Shown in pieces: positions 1-11,410 of a stretch of DNA of 64,000 nt (its first letter is position 1; each line of letters starts with the position of its first letter). The stretch spans positions 8,796,240-8,860,239 of the forward strand of contig OY735237.1 of the NCBI GenBank assembly GCA_963457665.1, given 5' to 3'. The position numbers and the translations under genes are program-made. Source of the stretch: Thysanoteuthis rhombus. Taxonomy: Eukaryota > Mollusca > Cephalopoda > Oegopsida > Thysanoteuthidae. The notes under the pieces were generated by a model, which ran no database searches, was not told the origin of the DNA, and was given only the letters and a program-made list of their open reading frames with translations.

Positions 1-1
1 G

Positions 2-139
2 GCAGTAACTTTCGACAGGCTTTTCAGGCGGAGACTGCAGCACCCTCCTGATGCAGAATATACCAAGTGCGTCAAGGGAAATGCTGACCAGATAGACGGT
101 GTATTTCATCACAAAAAAAAACCCAACTTTCAATTTTAA
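2..139 (+). CDS. Candidate exon or 3' end of a coding exon at the window edge
   Basis: The first ~110 bases are clearly more GC-rich than the AT-rich sequence that follows, which suggests coding or element sequence cut by the window edge. On the + strand a frame starting at base 2 stays open to a TAA at 137-139; it includes FRRRLQHPPDAEY and KCVKGNADQIDG. A possible splice donor (GACG/gtgtat) lies near 103, so the exon could end there instead. I do not recognise the protein. Two minus-strand frames are also open through the same stretch, so strand is uncertain, and it may be a fragment of a mobile element. Confidence 0.25.
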   Translation, partial: AVTFDRLFRRRLQHPPDAEYTKCVKGNADQIDGVFHHKKKPNFQF

Positions 140-427
140 TGACATTCTTGAAATTTGATTTAATGGCCTGTGCTTTGTCAAATAATTTATTCTACTTATT
201 TTACTTGCTTGTCTATTAGAAATGGCATATATTTTTGAATAATTACCATATATACTCCTGTAAAAATAAAATTTTTTAGAATATTTTTTGAGGTTAAATT
301 TATGGAGTTGACTGTTATATGGATACTTCTTCAGAGATTCACACTATAATCCAAAATACCATCTCAGAAAGCAGAATCCCAAATGGTCCCTAAATTAATG
401 CAAAAAAACACAGTATAATAGCCTGTT

Positions 428-733
428 TGACAGTGTAATAGTTAGCATGTCTGCCCTATATGCAAATGGTCCTGGGTTTGATTCTAGGTAGAAGCAAAGA
501 CTGGAAAAATTTCCTTCTACACATAGCAACTGATTGAGATTAGGGTGGAGTTATCCTCTCAGTGGATTAGTATCCTGCCAAGGGGATGGTCATAAAAATT
601 TGTTGATATGAATTTCTGGTCTCGTCCAGACTTAAAACTTGCAACGATCACTAAACTGAAGCATGCAACAAAAAGTGGGACTTGTCACCGGCACCAACTG
701 GCATACTTCATTAGGGGTTGTCTCTTTCATCAA
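428..733 (+). mobile_element. tRNA-derived SINE, copy 1
   Basis: This is a tRNA-like head followed by an unrelated body. The A-box-like segment is near 436-453 (TAGTTAGCATGTCTG) and the B-box-like segment GGGTTTGATTC is near 474-484. The body matches the copy at 35301-35628 across shared blocks such as GGGTGGAGTTATCC, GGTCATAAAAA, CCAGACTT and GGGGTTGTCT. The two copies are clearly diverged, so this insertion is old. Internal pol III promoter boxes are what SINEs use for transcription; activity today is unlikely. Confidence 0.75.
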
Positions 734-2025
734 TGATATCAATATCTCCACAATTCATAAGACGTCCTAACAAAACATGTGAATAAGCCTGCATAGCTCT
801 GATAAATTCTTAAAATTTTTGTGCCAAATTCTAATCTATTTTTGAAATGTTTAAACTAACATTTTAAGCTTCTAGTAATTTGATAAAAAATTATCAGGCG
901 TTTGATTGTCATACAGTCTCACTGATCACTGTTGCTGAGAAATTATCAACAGCTACATCTCTAATCAAATCCTGAATGAAGGCCGGAAGGAATCAAAATT
1001 CTGTTATGCCATGAAACAGGAGCAAAGCTTTAATAAAACAAAAATAGATCTGTAGTATTTTATAAAAACATTTTGAAACTGATGATAATATCGTTAATGC
1101 ATTTCAGTCTAACTGTTTACATCTGGAAACAGTAGGCCGATTTGTGTTATCCTGATTCTAAGTTACCAAAATATACCATATTACCTATTCAGAGATATGG
1201 TAACTATAATGAGCTGTCAGTAAAGCTACCTAGCTTATATGAGAAATGATGGTGTGATATACTGGCCCAGTAATTATGTAATCTTAATGGATTTTGGCCT
1301 AGCTGTGTTGCTGCCCATGTCTGTTTACACAACTGTCAAGCAGGCAAAGCAGAAATAAAACATTTCCTGAGAAATACATATCACCACTGGATTCAGGAGC
1401 AATGGTTTTTCTAGATAATGCTGATCAATATTATGTGTAATTACCTTCATTTATAATCGTGATGAAGCCTTATTTATAGTTTTTCAGTGAAGTATTTAGT
1501 AGGACGTGTGTTTTGAGGCCTACATCAGAGCATGATGGTGTAGAAAAGATAATTTCCTCATGACTTTTACGTTTACGATAATACCTTGAGATAGAAATGT
1601 TTATCTGTTGTCTGGAGAACTTGGGTTGACTTTCACATAAGGTACATTGAAAAATCCAATTGGGTGGATGAAAAATTGATGTCAAGTTTTACATGAGATG
1701 GACTTTACAAGTATATACGGTATGCAAGAAATTCGCTAAATAAAGCATCTTGTCTTCCAAGCTTTCACCAGGTTTGCCAGATTTGGCTACGAGGGGTTGA
1801 TAATACAAACTTACCCAACACAGGTATTGAAATAGTATAGAGACAGCGGTTCAATACCAGCCTCCTGCCAGCAGACTCTCTTGATTTATTTCTAAATTCA
1901 ACGCTATTCCAATGCCCTTGTTGGGTAAGTCTCTGGTGATAAGGCTTGGATCTTCTCGACTTGTAGCCCAAGCTGGCAACTCTGCTTTTCACTTCACCTA
2001 TCGTTATTAGAAAACATTAATAATC
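734..2025. other. Unassigned AT-rich sequence
   Basis: I see no convincing exon, RNA gene or repeat copy here. The two minus-strand reading frames of 71 and 75 codons (1470-1685, 1765-1992) have no recognisable protein features. Confidence 0.5.
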
Positions 2026-2420
2026 AGGTCTGGTTAGTCACTCAGTAGAAACTATCATGTCACCAAGATCTTTTGGCAGCATGATCATTTCAAAAATTCA
2101 AAAAAGGGTTAATATATGTATGAATAAGTTATTTCTCTCGCTTCTTGTTTGATCACTAAAAAGTCTGAATTTTCAAAAAATGAGCCTGAACGCAGCCTGG
2201 CATATACTTGGGACCAATTTAGCATAAAATTACATTTCAAACCACCCCTCCCCCTGAAAATCTATTTGGGTAAGGGTGGGTTAAGAAAAACGTTTATTGT
2301 AGGGATAATGAGTAAATATATAAATTTTATGACCTCTGACTCCATTGTTGCAGCCCTGTACACATGATACATGCATACATACATGCCAGCCAGACCAACT
2401 TGAAAACTGAAGAAACTTTC
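2026..2420 (+). repeat. Family A repeat, copy A1
   Basis: Family A is a ~400-bp dispersed repeat with 13 copies in the window. Its + orientation opens with AGGTCTGGTTAGTCACTC, has a central block CTGAATTTTCAAAAAA, then GACCAATTTAGCATAAA, and closes with CCAGCCAGACCAACTTGAAA. A1 has all of these. It is non-coding and most resembles a short non-autonomous transposon, though the superfamily is unresolved. Confidence 0.85.
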
Positions 2421-3737
2421 AGATATAAGGGCCAGGCAGTAATGGTGGGGAGAGAGAAGACACGGTGCAGATAACTAAAAGTGTGGAGATGAGGTGAACC
2501 AGTGAATGGAATTCAAGCCTCCTTAGCAAAATTTCAAACTGATTAACGAACTATAAAAACAAATGAAGGTATTAAATATTAAATATTTTGTCTGAGGCAC
2601 CTGAAACAGACATAAATGAAATCATTAAATATTTAGCTTAACAATCTAAAAACGGCATTTTTAATTGCTTTAATGTGATGAGCTTGACGTTTACTTCTCC
2701 GGCATGAAGCAGTCGGATAATTTAAGAGAAGTAGCCTCCTTTCCTTAATTATATTACATTAGTGACTTGGTATTTTTGCTTTGTAAACTGCACGAGAGAG
2801 ATGATAATCCCTCTGAACAGGTGTTCATTTCCTTGGTAACTTTATGATATGATTTTACAAAAGGAAAAATATCTGTACAGCAGTTTTCACAGATCATAGA
2901 TTTAATGCTACGCATAATTTATTCATATAAATATCGTAGTTGAAAAATTGGTATGTCTGTTCATGTTATTGTGAAGACATAAGTTTTACTCTTTTCCTCT
3001 CTTTAAAGCTGATTAAAAAGAGGGAAAGAGTGAGAGTTATGCGACTGAAAATGTTTAACCCATTGACTGTCAGCCTACTCCAACATGTTTCCTCCCAACT
3101 TCCAAGGGCTTTGCACTGAGTAAAATAAGCCGTATTAAACCTTGTTGAGTGTCTTTTGGGTCAAGTGTTGTATGGAAAAGATTATCATTGGCACACACAT
3201 GGATTCTTTAAATGTTTGAAGGCTCAGTAAAAATTTATAAAAAAATTCATGATTAAATGCTCAAAAAAAATGAAAACATTTTTCTTCTCCAATTACTAAA
3301 TGTCCACCTCAAGTATATACTTGTGGTTAGTAGTCAACATGTAAGAGATAGAAGTATTCTGAAATATTAATCGATCTATAGATAACATAAAAAATCCCAT
3401 CATTTCTGATGGGTATTATACTAGTCTTATTATAATTCACCAAGAGTGTGTGTGTCCATCCATTTGTATGTGACAGCCTACTGCAGAAGCCACACAACAT
3501 AACCCCATGAAATTTTCTATGTACCACATTGTAACTGTATTAGTTGTGTAATTAGTTAAGACATTTTCTAATAGATGGATATCCATAGTACGAGTTGAGC
3601 CTTGTTCAAAGTTACTTTGTTCCAAATTTCTACAGTATAACTCCATGATCTAATAATGGACCAACTGAAAGTAAGATCCTAGATGCTCTAGTTCTTGTCT
3701 GGCTTTAAGATCTAGCAGAGGAAGTGTTTATTTTCAG
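2421..3737. other. Unassigned AT-rich sequence
   Basis: No exon was supported. A short match to the TAACCCATTRACTG end of the family H MITE (17495-17691) occurs near 3057-3070, without a partner end. The overlapping minus-strand frames at 3327-3646 look accidental. Confidence 0.4.
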
Positions 3738-4042
3738 GTTTAAATCTAAAATTGGGACAAAAAACATCTTAAAACACCTAGAAACATCAAAATTCTCCAG
3801 ATATGTATCCAAAATCTTGGGAATATTTTACATATTATTGATAAATTGAATGTGACTTTAATCTTTAACATTCATTTCATTAAAATATTACTTAATTTAT
3901 CAAAAACGTTACCTATTACTATGAATTAAATAAAAATATTATGCATTTTATTAAAAACCATCCAAGCAGCAATTTCTAACATCTAGACGTAACCAAAAAT
4001 ATCTAGATTTAGATGAAAGATATCTAAATTGGCAACGCTGAG
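3738..4042 (-). mobile_element. Family I MITE-like repeat, copy 1
   Basis: This ~300-bp copy is the reverse complement of the one at 43608-43895. Its right end, CTAAATTGGCAACGCTGAG, is the inverse of the GTTGCCAATTTAG type of end that families D and I share. Internal matches include the TCTAGATTTAGAT region and TAACATTCATTTCATTAAAAT. It has no coding capacity. I read it as a non-autonomous DNA transposon; target duplications were not clear. Confidence 0.65.
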
Positions 4043-4203
4043 CAAGAGATGTAACTTGCATTTCGGTTTGTCAGTCAGTGATGGCAAATGTTGCTTGAGA
4101 TGTCAGCGCTTCTAAAAATACATGAAAAAGTGTTTTCTTTTTTGCTCATTTCATTAGTACTAGAGTTACCTCCCTTAGATTAATATGAAAGCATGCCTTA
4201 TTC

Positions 4204-4592
4204 CAGTTGTATTCAAACTGTGTTCCACGGAACCCTTCCAGGGGTTCCACGAAATAGACATTTCCGCATATTTGTACATGTACCTTCATATTTTATTCAT
4301 CTTGAGTTATAATTAATCATTTAGAATGTTAACATATTATGACTGGAGAGATTCTTGTTTCTAATAGTTACATTAAGATTTGAAACATCTTGGTTATATA
4401 TGTCTGGGGAAGGTCTATGTCCAATGACAGACGTTAAAAGACTGATGATGATGGTTATATATGTGACATGGATGCTGTTCAGTCAGGAGTTGTCCTTACT
4501 TCTCCATTCGAGTGTGTATTTTCTATTTGAGTTTATACACGTTCAGATAATTCCATAAACAAGGCTCAAATCCAACAGCTACATGTACTCTC
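4204..4592 (+). mobile_element. hAT-like MITE (family K, copy K1), interrupted by a LINE tail
   Basis: It starts CAGTTGTATTCAAACTGTG and continues with the paired TTCCACGGAACCC / GGGGTTCCACG words. It is collinear with K2 at 27940-28432, including the TTCAGATAATTCCATAA block. The 3' TIR found in K2 is missing, so this copy is truncated. A LINE tail with its target duplication interrupts it at 4391-4464. Confidence 0.7.
4404..4451 (+). mobile_element. 48-bp 3' tail of a LINE with 13-bp target duplication
   Basis: The insert holds only GGAAGGTCTATGTCCAATGA, then an ACGTTAAAAGACTGATGATG tail. It is flanked by perfect copies of TGGTTATATATGT at 4391-4403 and 4452-4464. The K2 paralogue near 28144-28160 reads straight through this point, showing the empty site. 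The tail matches the end of the longer LINE copy at 32049-32697. This is a severely 5'-truncated target-primed reverse transcription product. Confidence 0.9.
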
Positions 4593-4734
4593 TTGAAGGC
4601 GGTCCTCGATAGCTATTAAGCTCAATGTCAAGTCATTTCCTTATCTTTGTATAACCGCACTTTATCTGGAGGCGTGAACTTGTGTTTGCAGTATATATAC
4701 AATGTAATTAGAAACCCTCATCCAAAATAAAATA

Positions 4735-4955
4735 AAGTGATGATAAGTAGTCAAAATACTTCAAAGCCATGGTTTGGTCTGATGGACAGAAAGAGAGGAT
4801 CCAGTTCTGCAACTTAGTGATATCATATAAAGAGTCCTCGTCCCTCCCCAAAAACATTTTTTGGATAAATGTTTTCCAGATGAAGGCAAGGGATTTGATC
4901 ACAATACTTTGAAGCCATAGTTTTGTACGATGAACGAAAACAAAAAGTCCTATTG
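4735..4955. repeat. Diverged direct repeat with ACTTYAAAGCCATRGTTT words
   Basis: Two segments (near 4758-4785 and 4902-4935) share AAAGCCAT(A/G)GTTT followed by GATG. The same word, inverted, sits at 36410-36432 in the left arm of a long inverted repeat, so this is probably an old relative of that element. Confidence 0.45.
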
Positions 4956-5059
4956 AGCAGTTTATATATATATACATATTGCAAATAGAACCCATATCCC
5001 CAAAAAGATGATTTTTTTTTTCTTTAATACGTGTTCAGAAAAAAGATTTCCTCAATGTA

Positions 5060-5540
5060 GTTCATTTTCACCAAAATACTTGAATTATGGTTGTGAAAAA
5101 TTCCTGGATCTTTCCCCAAAATGTCAACTCTTCTTCCTGAGACTATTGCCCAAACTTCCACAGCATTTGGAGATATTGTGCTTTGTAGATATAGCTACAA
5201 TGCAGGGGAGGTGATCTTTGAAGATTTTTTAACCCCCCCCCCCATTTGAACATCTATTCCTTGCCCACTGTTCCACAAAATTTAATTGAGAACTTTTTGA
5301 GATATTTTTGTGTACATACAGCTACAATGAGGGGGGGGATGACTGTGGAAACACTTCCTCCTTGGCACAATATCTCCAATATCTCATTGAATTTCAATCA
5401 AATTTTATGGAAGGTGTGCAATGGGCTGTGTACATATAGTTGCATTGCTAGGGAGGTGACTGTTGGAAATTCCTGGATCCACCTCAAAATGTAAGCATTT
5501 CTTCCTTAGTCTATTGCCAACACTCCCACCAAATGTGAAT
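5060..5540 (+). repeat. Degenerate tandem array, ~123-bp unit, about 3.5 copies
   Basis: Each unit has a (T/C)GTACATA(C/T)AG(C/T)TRCAATG-like block (near 5185, 5313, 5431) followed by GGGAGGTGA. The phrases TTCCTGGATC and TCTTCCT recur about 370 bases apart (5101 and 5471), which is three units. It is non-coding; the 68- and 82-codon frames here are by-products. Confidence 0.65.
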
Positions 5541-5756
5541 GGACTGATTATCACCTAGTTGGGTGACAGCAGGTACCATGAATGAGATACCATGAGTGAG
5601 AATGATGAAGTGAGTGACCCCACTTCAATTGCTTGTTATCTATTTCACAAATTACAAGCAGATACGAGAGAAATTTGTGATATGGGAAGTCCGGGTAGGG
5701 ACAGTTGGTGTCATAGCCAACATAACTGTGTTAGCTATTTTATCAACAATGTTTGA

Positions 5757-6097
5757 AACCATCGACTAAAACTGTTACCAAAATTTTCTTCAGTTTTCAA
5801 GTTGGTCTGGCTGGCTATCTATGAATCATATGTACAGGCTACATGAATGGAGCTAAGAGGCTGAAAAGTTTTTTGTTCTTTGCCGGTCCCACCTCAATTT
5901 AAGTTTATGCAAAATTGGTCCTCAGTTTGTATTTGCCTAGATTTTAAGCTTATTTATTTTGAATTAAGACTTTTTTTGTGATTACAGCCCAAAAAAAGGC
6001 AAGAGAAATAAGTTATCATTGATCATCCCAACATGGCATACTACCAAAAGACGTTGGCAGCATGTTGGTTTCTATTGAGTAACTAACCAGATCTGTT
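5757..6097 (-). repeat. Family A repeat, copy A2
   Basis: Reverse-strand copy: it enters with GACTAAAACTGTTACC, then TTCAGTTTTCAAGTTGGTCT, and ends TATTGAGTAACTAACCAGAT. Both family ends are present. Confidence 0.85.
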
Positions 6098-6693
6098 CAT
6101 CAATGTTTCCCTTTCTTTGTTTTCTAAGATTATTCCGAAATATAGCATTCGGTATCTACAAAATACTCATCATTGAGAACTGATCTGAAAGGTGATACAG
6201 CTTAAAGCTTAATTACTATTTATGCTGGTATATGAGACACATTTAATCAAGAAAATAAACTAAAGTAATTCCCTAAGTATATTCTGTACTTTTTTATGAA
6301 AATTTTGAATTAAAAATCCAGGAACCTGTTAACTACAGAAACATAATTGCAGGGCATTTTTCCTGCACTATTTGTTAGGTGTAGAAAGTCCATTTGTCTG
6401 CCACTGTTGCTGTTAATTCATTCAACTAACTCTCTGAGTTTTCCCTTCCCTACTTTTTGCTTATTTTCAGTTACACCACCATTACTACTTTAAGAGATGT
6501 TACCATTGTACTGATACAATAGAATTGCTACACTCACATGTTCAAAACTTGAGTACATTTGAGGGCAAAAAATATTACTACTTGATGATTGATGATCAAA
6601 ATTCACATTTTCCTACTTGTGGCAAAAAAAAAGATCATCTGATAGAAATTCAAATGTATCTGATTTTTCATGGGGATTAACTAGTTATGTGAA

Positions 6694-7095
6694 AGGTCTG
6701 GTTAGTCATTCAATAAAAACTGTCGTGTGAGCAATGTGTTTTGGTAGCATGCTGTGTTGGGGTGATCTAATTAAAAAAAATAGAAAAAGGTATAATTAAT
6801 GAAATGAGTACTCCACTCACCTTTTGTTAGGCTGTGGTCACTGAAAAGTCTGAATTTTCAAAAAACAAGCAGCAGATGATGTGAGGTATTATTTTAGCAT
6901 CAACTTACATTGATAATTGGAACCCTACTAAAAACCTATTTTGGGGGAATTAAAACTTTTTTGTAGACATTATATGGAGCAAATATTTGAATTTTCAGCT
7001 CTGTAGCAACATTGGTGTGTATGTGTACAATACATACATGTCTGCCCAGCCAGGCTATCTAAAAACTGGAGAAACCTATGTTGGCAGTTTCTTAT
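6694..7095 (+). repeat. Family A repeat, copy A3
   Basis: It starts AGGTCTGGTTAGTCATTCAA and ends near ACTGGAGAAACCTATGTTGG. The internal CTGAATTTTCAAAAAACAAG block is intact. It lies ~600 bases from A2 in the opposite orientation. Confidence 0.85.
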
Positions 7096-7226
7096 AAATG
7101 GAGGTTACAAAATGATCAATTCATAGTATAATAGTGTTTCGAAAATACATCAATATGATACTTCCCTCTTGAAACCAGTGATCTTCGTTTTAGTGCTAGG
7201 ACTGTTGAAGTACAGACCAGTCATCT

Positions 7227-7600
7227 TTAGTCTACGTTGTTGAGTACTGTAGTGAAATAAGTGTCTGCATACGGAACAAAGGAAAAGAAACTATTAGTTT
7301 TAGTGGGAAATAGCTGTAGGATCAGCTGGCCAGTCAGTCTTCTATATGAAAAGTTTTGATCTGCCTGGCCAATCAGCAGAAGTAGCTTAGAAGTAGCTTT
7401 CTTCTCATCGCTTGACTCTTCAAACAGAGACGCCATGATGACAGCTTTAGCAGGAGGAAGAATTGAATGGTAGTAGGAGTTTGAGAAAGACATCAGGAGT
7501 GTATGCATCTTCCCGCAGCCGGCTGGTGAGGTTGGGTGGTCACTAGAGGAAATAGAAAGTGGGCTGGTGTCCAAGAACGTATGAGTAGGAATTTTATGGA
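7227..7600 (-). repeat. Family G repeat, copy G1
   Basis: The reverse complement aligns with 12195-12560. Shared words include ACCATTCAATTCT, CTCTGTTTGAAGA and CACTAAAACTAATAGTTTCT. The 115-codon frame on the minus strand lies wholly inside the repeat, is not preserved in the other copy, and is therefore not called a gene. Confidence 0.7.
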
Positions 7601-8295
7601 AGAAAATAGATTCTTTTCAATGTTTCTACTTCTGTCTGTTTTGAACTTCTCATTTCCCCCACTTCAAATCTTTGTCTAGCCTTTTGTTGTACATGTTGTT
7701 TCATCTTAGTTTTTTGGAAGCTGTTCCCTTGACTTCGACAAAATTGTTTGATTCACAATAGAATTTCCTCTTTTTTTTTTAAACTGATTTATTTCTGTGT
7801 TGCTTGCAAAGGATTTGGACATTGCTATACTAGAGTACTTGCTTTATCCAAACCTTGGTTGAAGAGAGTATAAAAGACTTAACTAAGATGTCATTTCTTC
7901 AGTTAAGCAAGGAACTAACCACCTCAACAACCATGAACTTACAAAGTCTAGTTGAATATCTTGCCATAAACTAACAATTCAAAATTTAGTTATGATGAAA
8001 AATGGATTGGTATCCTCAGCTTTTCAAAACTTTGATTCTCCTTTTTCTTTTTTTACCAAAAAAGTTGAATGAAAACAGGGTCCAAATATTTTTTCCAGAA
8101 GATTGAACTCCTTATTGTTTGTGTTATAAGCACAATTTTTTTCCGGTCAATTCAAGCTACAAAGAGATTGACATTACCTGAATCCTATTTTGTAATGTAG
8201 CTACCATTAGAATATCCCATTTACTACCATAATTGGAAAATTCAGCTTACCACCATCTTAGACAATAAAGAGTTCATTTGTCCGAAAAACTCATT

Positions 8296-8495
8296 NNNNN
8301 NNNNNNNNNNNNNNNNNNNNNNNNNNNNNNNNNNNNNNNNNNNNNNNNNNNNNNNNNNNNNNNNNNNNNNNNNNNNNNNNNNNNNNNNNNNNNNNNNNNN
8401 NNNNNNNNNNNNNNNNNNNNNNNNNNNNNNNNNNNNNNNNNNNNNNNNNNNNNNNNNNNNNNNNNNNNNNNNNNNNNNNNNNNNNNNNNNNNNNN
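8296..8495. other. Assembly gap (200 Ns)
   Basis: Exactly 200 unresolved bases, most likely a scaffold spacer rather than a measured length. The flanks carry possible inverse partial copies of one word (AATAAGGAGTTCAAT type) at 8104-8122 and 8264-8280, so the gap may hide a hairpin or a repeat. Confidence 0.95.
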
Positions 8496-8893
8496 TATGA
8501 TATGAATAGGAGCGAGCATGAACTCTGCCCCCCCCCACTATTATTCAGTTAGTTCATTTTAGTTGTACCTCAGTTTAGTACATCTGTCTATAATGCACCA
8601 AGGTCACAATCAGGTTAACAAAATCAGACATTCAGTATCATATAGATAGATAGAAATCAGATCATCATTATTATTGGTGTGAGTGCAAACATTGACTATT
8701 ATCATTAATTTACAAATCCCCTAGATTTATTTTTGTATTCTTTAAGTTAGCACATTGTAGGAGTGCCTTAATTCAATACCTTTGGCTACAAAGAGTTTTT
8801 AGGATGCTTAGAGGTCACAGACAGATAAACAAAATCTGACTTTTAGTATTATATTGTTAGTGATTTTGCTGAATTGCAAAAGCAAATTTGTTT

Positions 8894-9122
8894 CACTAAA
8901 TTGGTGAAATTGTCTAATTAACAAAATTTATTTTTTGATTCTCTTTTCTTTCTAAAGTTCGATTTCAATTTGAATACATAATTTTTTAGTCGTAAAAAAT
9001 ACTTGTTTTATATCTTTGTTTTGATTTAAATAAACTTTTGATCATATTAAAACTACATATTTATTTTTTGTAAAAAGAAAAAATCAAAATCCTGTTAATT
9101 AGACAATTCCACCAATTTGGTG
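8894..9122. mobile_element. Hairpin MITE with 29-bp inverted ends
   Basis: The left arm 8894-8922 and the right arm 9094-9122 are inverse copies that differ at two positions. The shared core is GTCTAATTAAC, and the outer part CAAATTGG is itself palindromic. The arms stay loosely complementary further in (GATTCTCTTTTCTTT against AAAAAGAAAAAATC). Length is 229 bp with no coding capacity. It looks like a foldback MITE; no clear target duplication was seen. Confidence 0.75.
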
Positions 9123-9289
9123 CAACATATATAAGTAGCTGAGTTTTTAGCTGAATCAATTTTGAGAGCCTATGTTTTGCTGAGTATCATCTTTTGTAAG
9201 TGTTTTGAGTGACTCCATTCACAAAGTCAGTCTACAAATAACAGTGAAGATATAAAACGTTCCTTGGAGATTTGTTTTTCTATTAAATA

Positions 9290-10019
9290 CAATTGCACCT
9301 CTTTAATCTGACAAGCTTGGAACCTGGCCATGTCTAGACCAGAGAAAGTGCCAGAAAACAGAATTTTTTTTCTTCATATTATCCCATAATAAATTTTAGC
9401 AGTTCATTGATTTTTGACAAATTTTCTAAAAGTGCAACAAAAAAAAGAAGAAAGATATATTCTTAATGTAATTGATATAATATAGATTAGAGTATAATAA
9501 ATGAAAGTTGTTTGCTTATGCCTTTAAACTACTGAATTATTACTCAAACCTTTGTTTGAAACTTAATCAAAGAAATCTGACATTATGATAAACTAATGGT
9601 AGTATTCTTGTCGGAATTTTGTCCGACTGAGTGTATAAATCATTATGTATAATATGGTCTGACTATTAGCCAACCGAACATTAATATCAATAGCATCTGG
9701 GAGCCTTTCACTGTAAGAAATTTCTCAAAAAAAAAAAAAAGCTAAACTTATTACCCAATGCAAGGGAGCAAACTCTAAAGTACCTGGATAACACAATCTG
9801 TCCAGTCCAATTGAGCATGCGCTCTGAGTACTGATTCCATATTCTTAAACCAACAATAACTGATGGAGACTGGAATGTACTCAGCCAAAGTGTTGTAAAA
9901 AAAAAAATGATCCCATAAACAAAGAAAACAGCCCAACCATATCCTACGTAATGATTGATGGCAGCATATTCAAAGCCTACTGGACCATGGGCGTTGTCAG
10001 ATTAGAAAGGTACAACCTG
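9290..10019. mobile_element. Pogo/Tigger-like non-autonomous element, 730 bp, TA flanks
   Basis: The left end CAATTGCACCTCTTTAATCT and the inverse of the right end, CAGGTTGTACCTTTCTAATC, match over ~25 bases and continue into TGACAA. TA dinucleotides flank both ends (9288-9289 and 10020-10021), as expected for the Tc1/mariner/pogo superfamily. There is no transposase frame. The interior at about 9805-9945 matches 11415-11600 in the same orientation. Confidence 0.75.
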
Positions 10020-10079
10020 TATTGAACAACTGGCCTCTCCCATTATAATGCGGTTCATTATTGCACAATTTGCAATGTA

Positions 10080-10155
10080 ATGTGGGTGGATAGTGGACCC
10101 CAAAATGCACCAGCTAGATCTAGCTGAAAAAAGCTAAATTGGCAACCTTGGTTAT
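10080..10155. repeat. Fragment with GTTGCCAATTTAG-type end
   Basis: It ends in AGCTAAATTGGCAACCTTGG, the inverse of the end used by families D and I, and may be a solo end of a damaged copy. Confidence 0.45.
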
Positions 10156-10217
10156 CACAGCTTGGTTATAATTTGGTTGGCTTTCTTGTCCCCTAAGACT
10201 CACATTATAATGGGGGC

Positions 10218-10457
10218 AGTGTTGCCAATTTAGCACTGTTGTACCAAATCTAATATGTTTCTTGTTTTGGTAACACTAAAATACAATTCTTAGCGCTACT
10301 TCAAGGCCATTTATAGTGCCATTTATAGCTATTTTGTAGCCATTTTGAGCTTTTCAAATGGCCACAAAATCGCCAACTGTGTTTTAGCATTTTTTTTTTT
10401 GGACATTTTTTCGAGGTCAGTTTAGCGCTAAAATGTTATTGAGTCAGCAATATTGAA
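10218..10457 (+). mobile_element. Family D MITE-like repeat, copy D1
   Basis: It begins AGTGTTGCCAATTTAGCACT and closes near AGCGCTAAAATGTTATTGAG. The interior is rich in TTTTGGC and TTTTAGC words. Relatives are at 22033-22256, 38380-38535, 56933-57115 and 57473-57655. It is non-coding. Confidence 0.65.
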
Positions 10458-10976
10458 TGGGGGACACCTCTATTTTGTTGAAATAAGCTGCAGACATTTT
10501 CCTTTTATATTTACCCTCTGAGCAATCCTTATTCTGGCTCTTTGTGGCTGGTGTTTGAATTTGTGATTTGATGAATGGTTACTGATTATTGAAAACTGGC
10601 TAAATTAATTACGTGCCTGCCTTCTCTTGTGTCTAATCTACGCCTGAATCTCTCATTTTTCTGATTGGTCAGCTTCTTCGCTCTTTTGAACAAATACTTA
10701 TCGAAAGCAGGTTGGTCACGTTCACTTAAAATTCTCTCCCTTCTTGTTTACATCTCTCCCTTAGGCTTAGTGATATCTATTATTCACTGTCTCCAATCTC
10801 AAAGATCTTATTATTGAACTTCTGGAGTCGAGCATAACTGTGTGCATACTTTCACCTCTTCCATCAATAGCAGATATGAACCTGCTGGTGTAGCTCTGTT
10901 GTTAGGAAAAGGGACTGAAGGCTGTGAGGTTTTTGCGTTAGGTTCAATAGACTGTCTGGCTGTACATATTAGGAAC

Positions 10977-11410
10977 TGCCAATCAAAACTGTCAAAATAG
11001 GTTTCTTCAGTTTTCAAGTTGGTCTTGCTGTCTATATAATCATCATATGTACAGGCTCCTTCAATGGAGCTGGAGATCTAAAAAATTTAATCATTTTCTA
11101 GAAAAAACTTTAAAAAAAAAAAAAATATTGATCCAATAAAAAGCGTCAGAAGTAAATTATTTATTGATCATCCCTTATTCCAATCATTTAACTGTTTATC
11201 CTAAATATGGTTTGCTACCAGACGACAATGGTCTATCATGTGTACTGGCTGAACCAATAGGGATAGAGACTTGAAATTTCCAAGACATTCTTATGTCTAG
11301 AAAAAAACTTTTGTTCATTGAAATCTGCCCCACCCCCGTTTTTGTTTTTTTTCTTTTCTTTTTTTTGAGGGGCAGGGATTAATTTGAGATGTAAGTAGTT
11401 ACTAAATTGG
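10977..11410 (-). repeat. Family A repeat, copy A4, rearranged
   Basis: The right-end part (AAAACTGTCAAAATAGGTTT, then TTCAGTTTTCAAGTTGGTCT) runs to about 11240. A second block with the middle of the element (TAAATTGGTCCCTTAGTTTG) follows at 11270-11410 instead of preceding the end block. The order is therefore scrambled by a rearrangement or by two partial copies. Confidence 0.65.

Noticed and set aside
7227-7574. 115-codon minus-strand frame as a gene
   Set aside because: It lies within family G, and the homologous stretch at 12195-12560 does not keep the frame.
8242-8538. Frames crossing the N gap
   Set aside because: They consist almost entirely of unknown residues.
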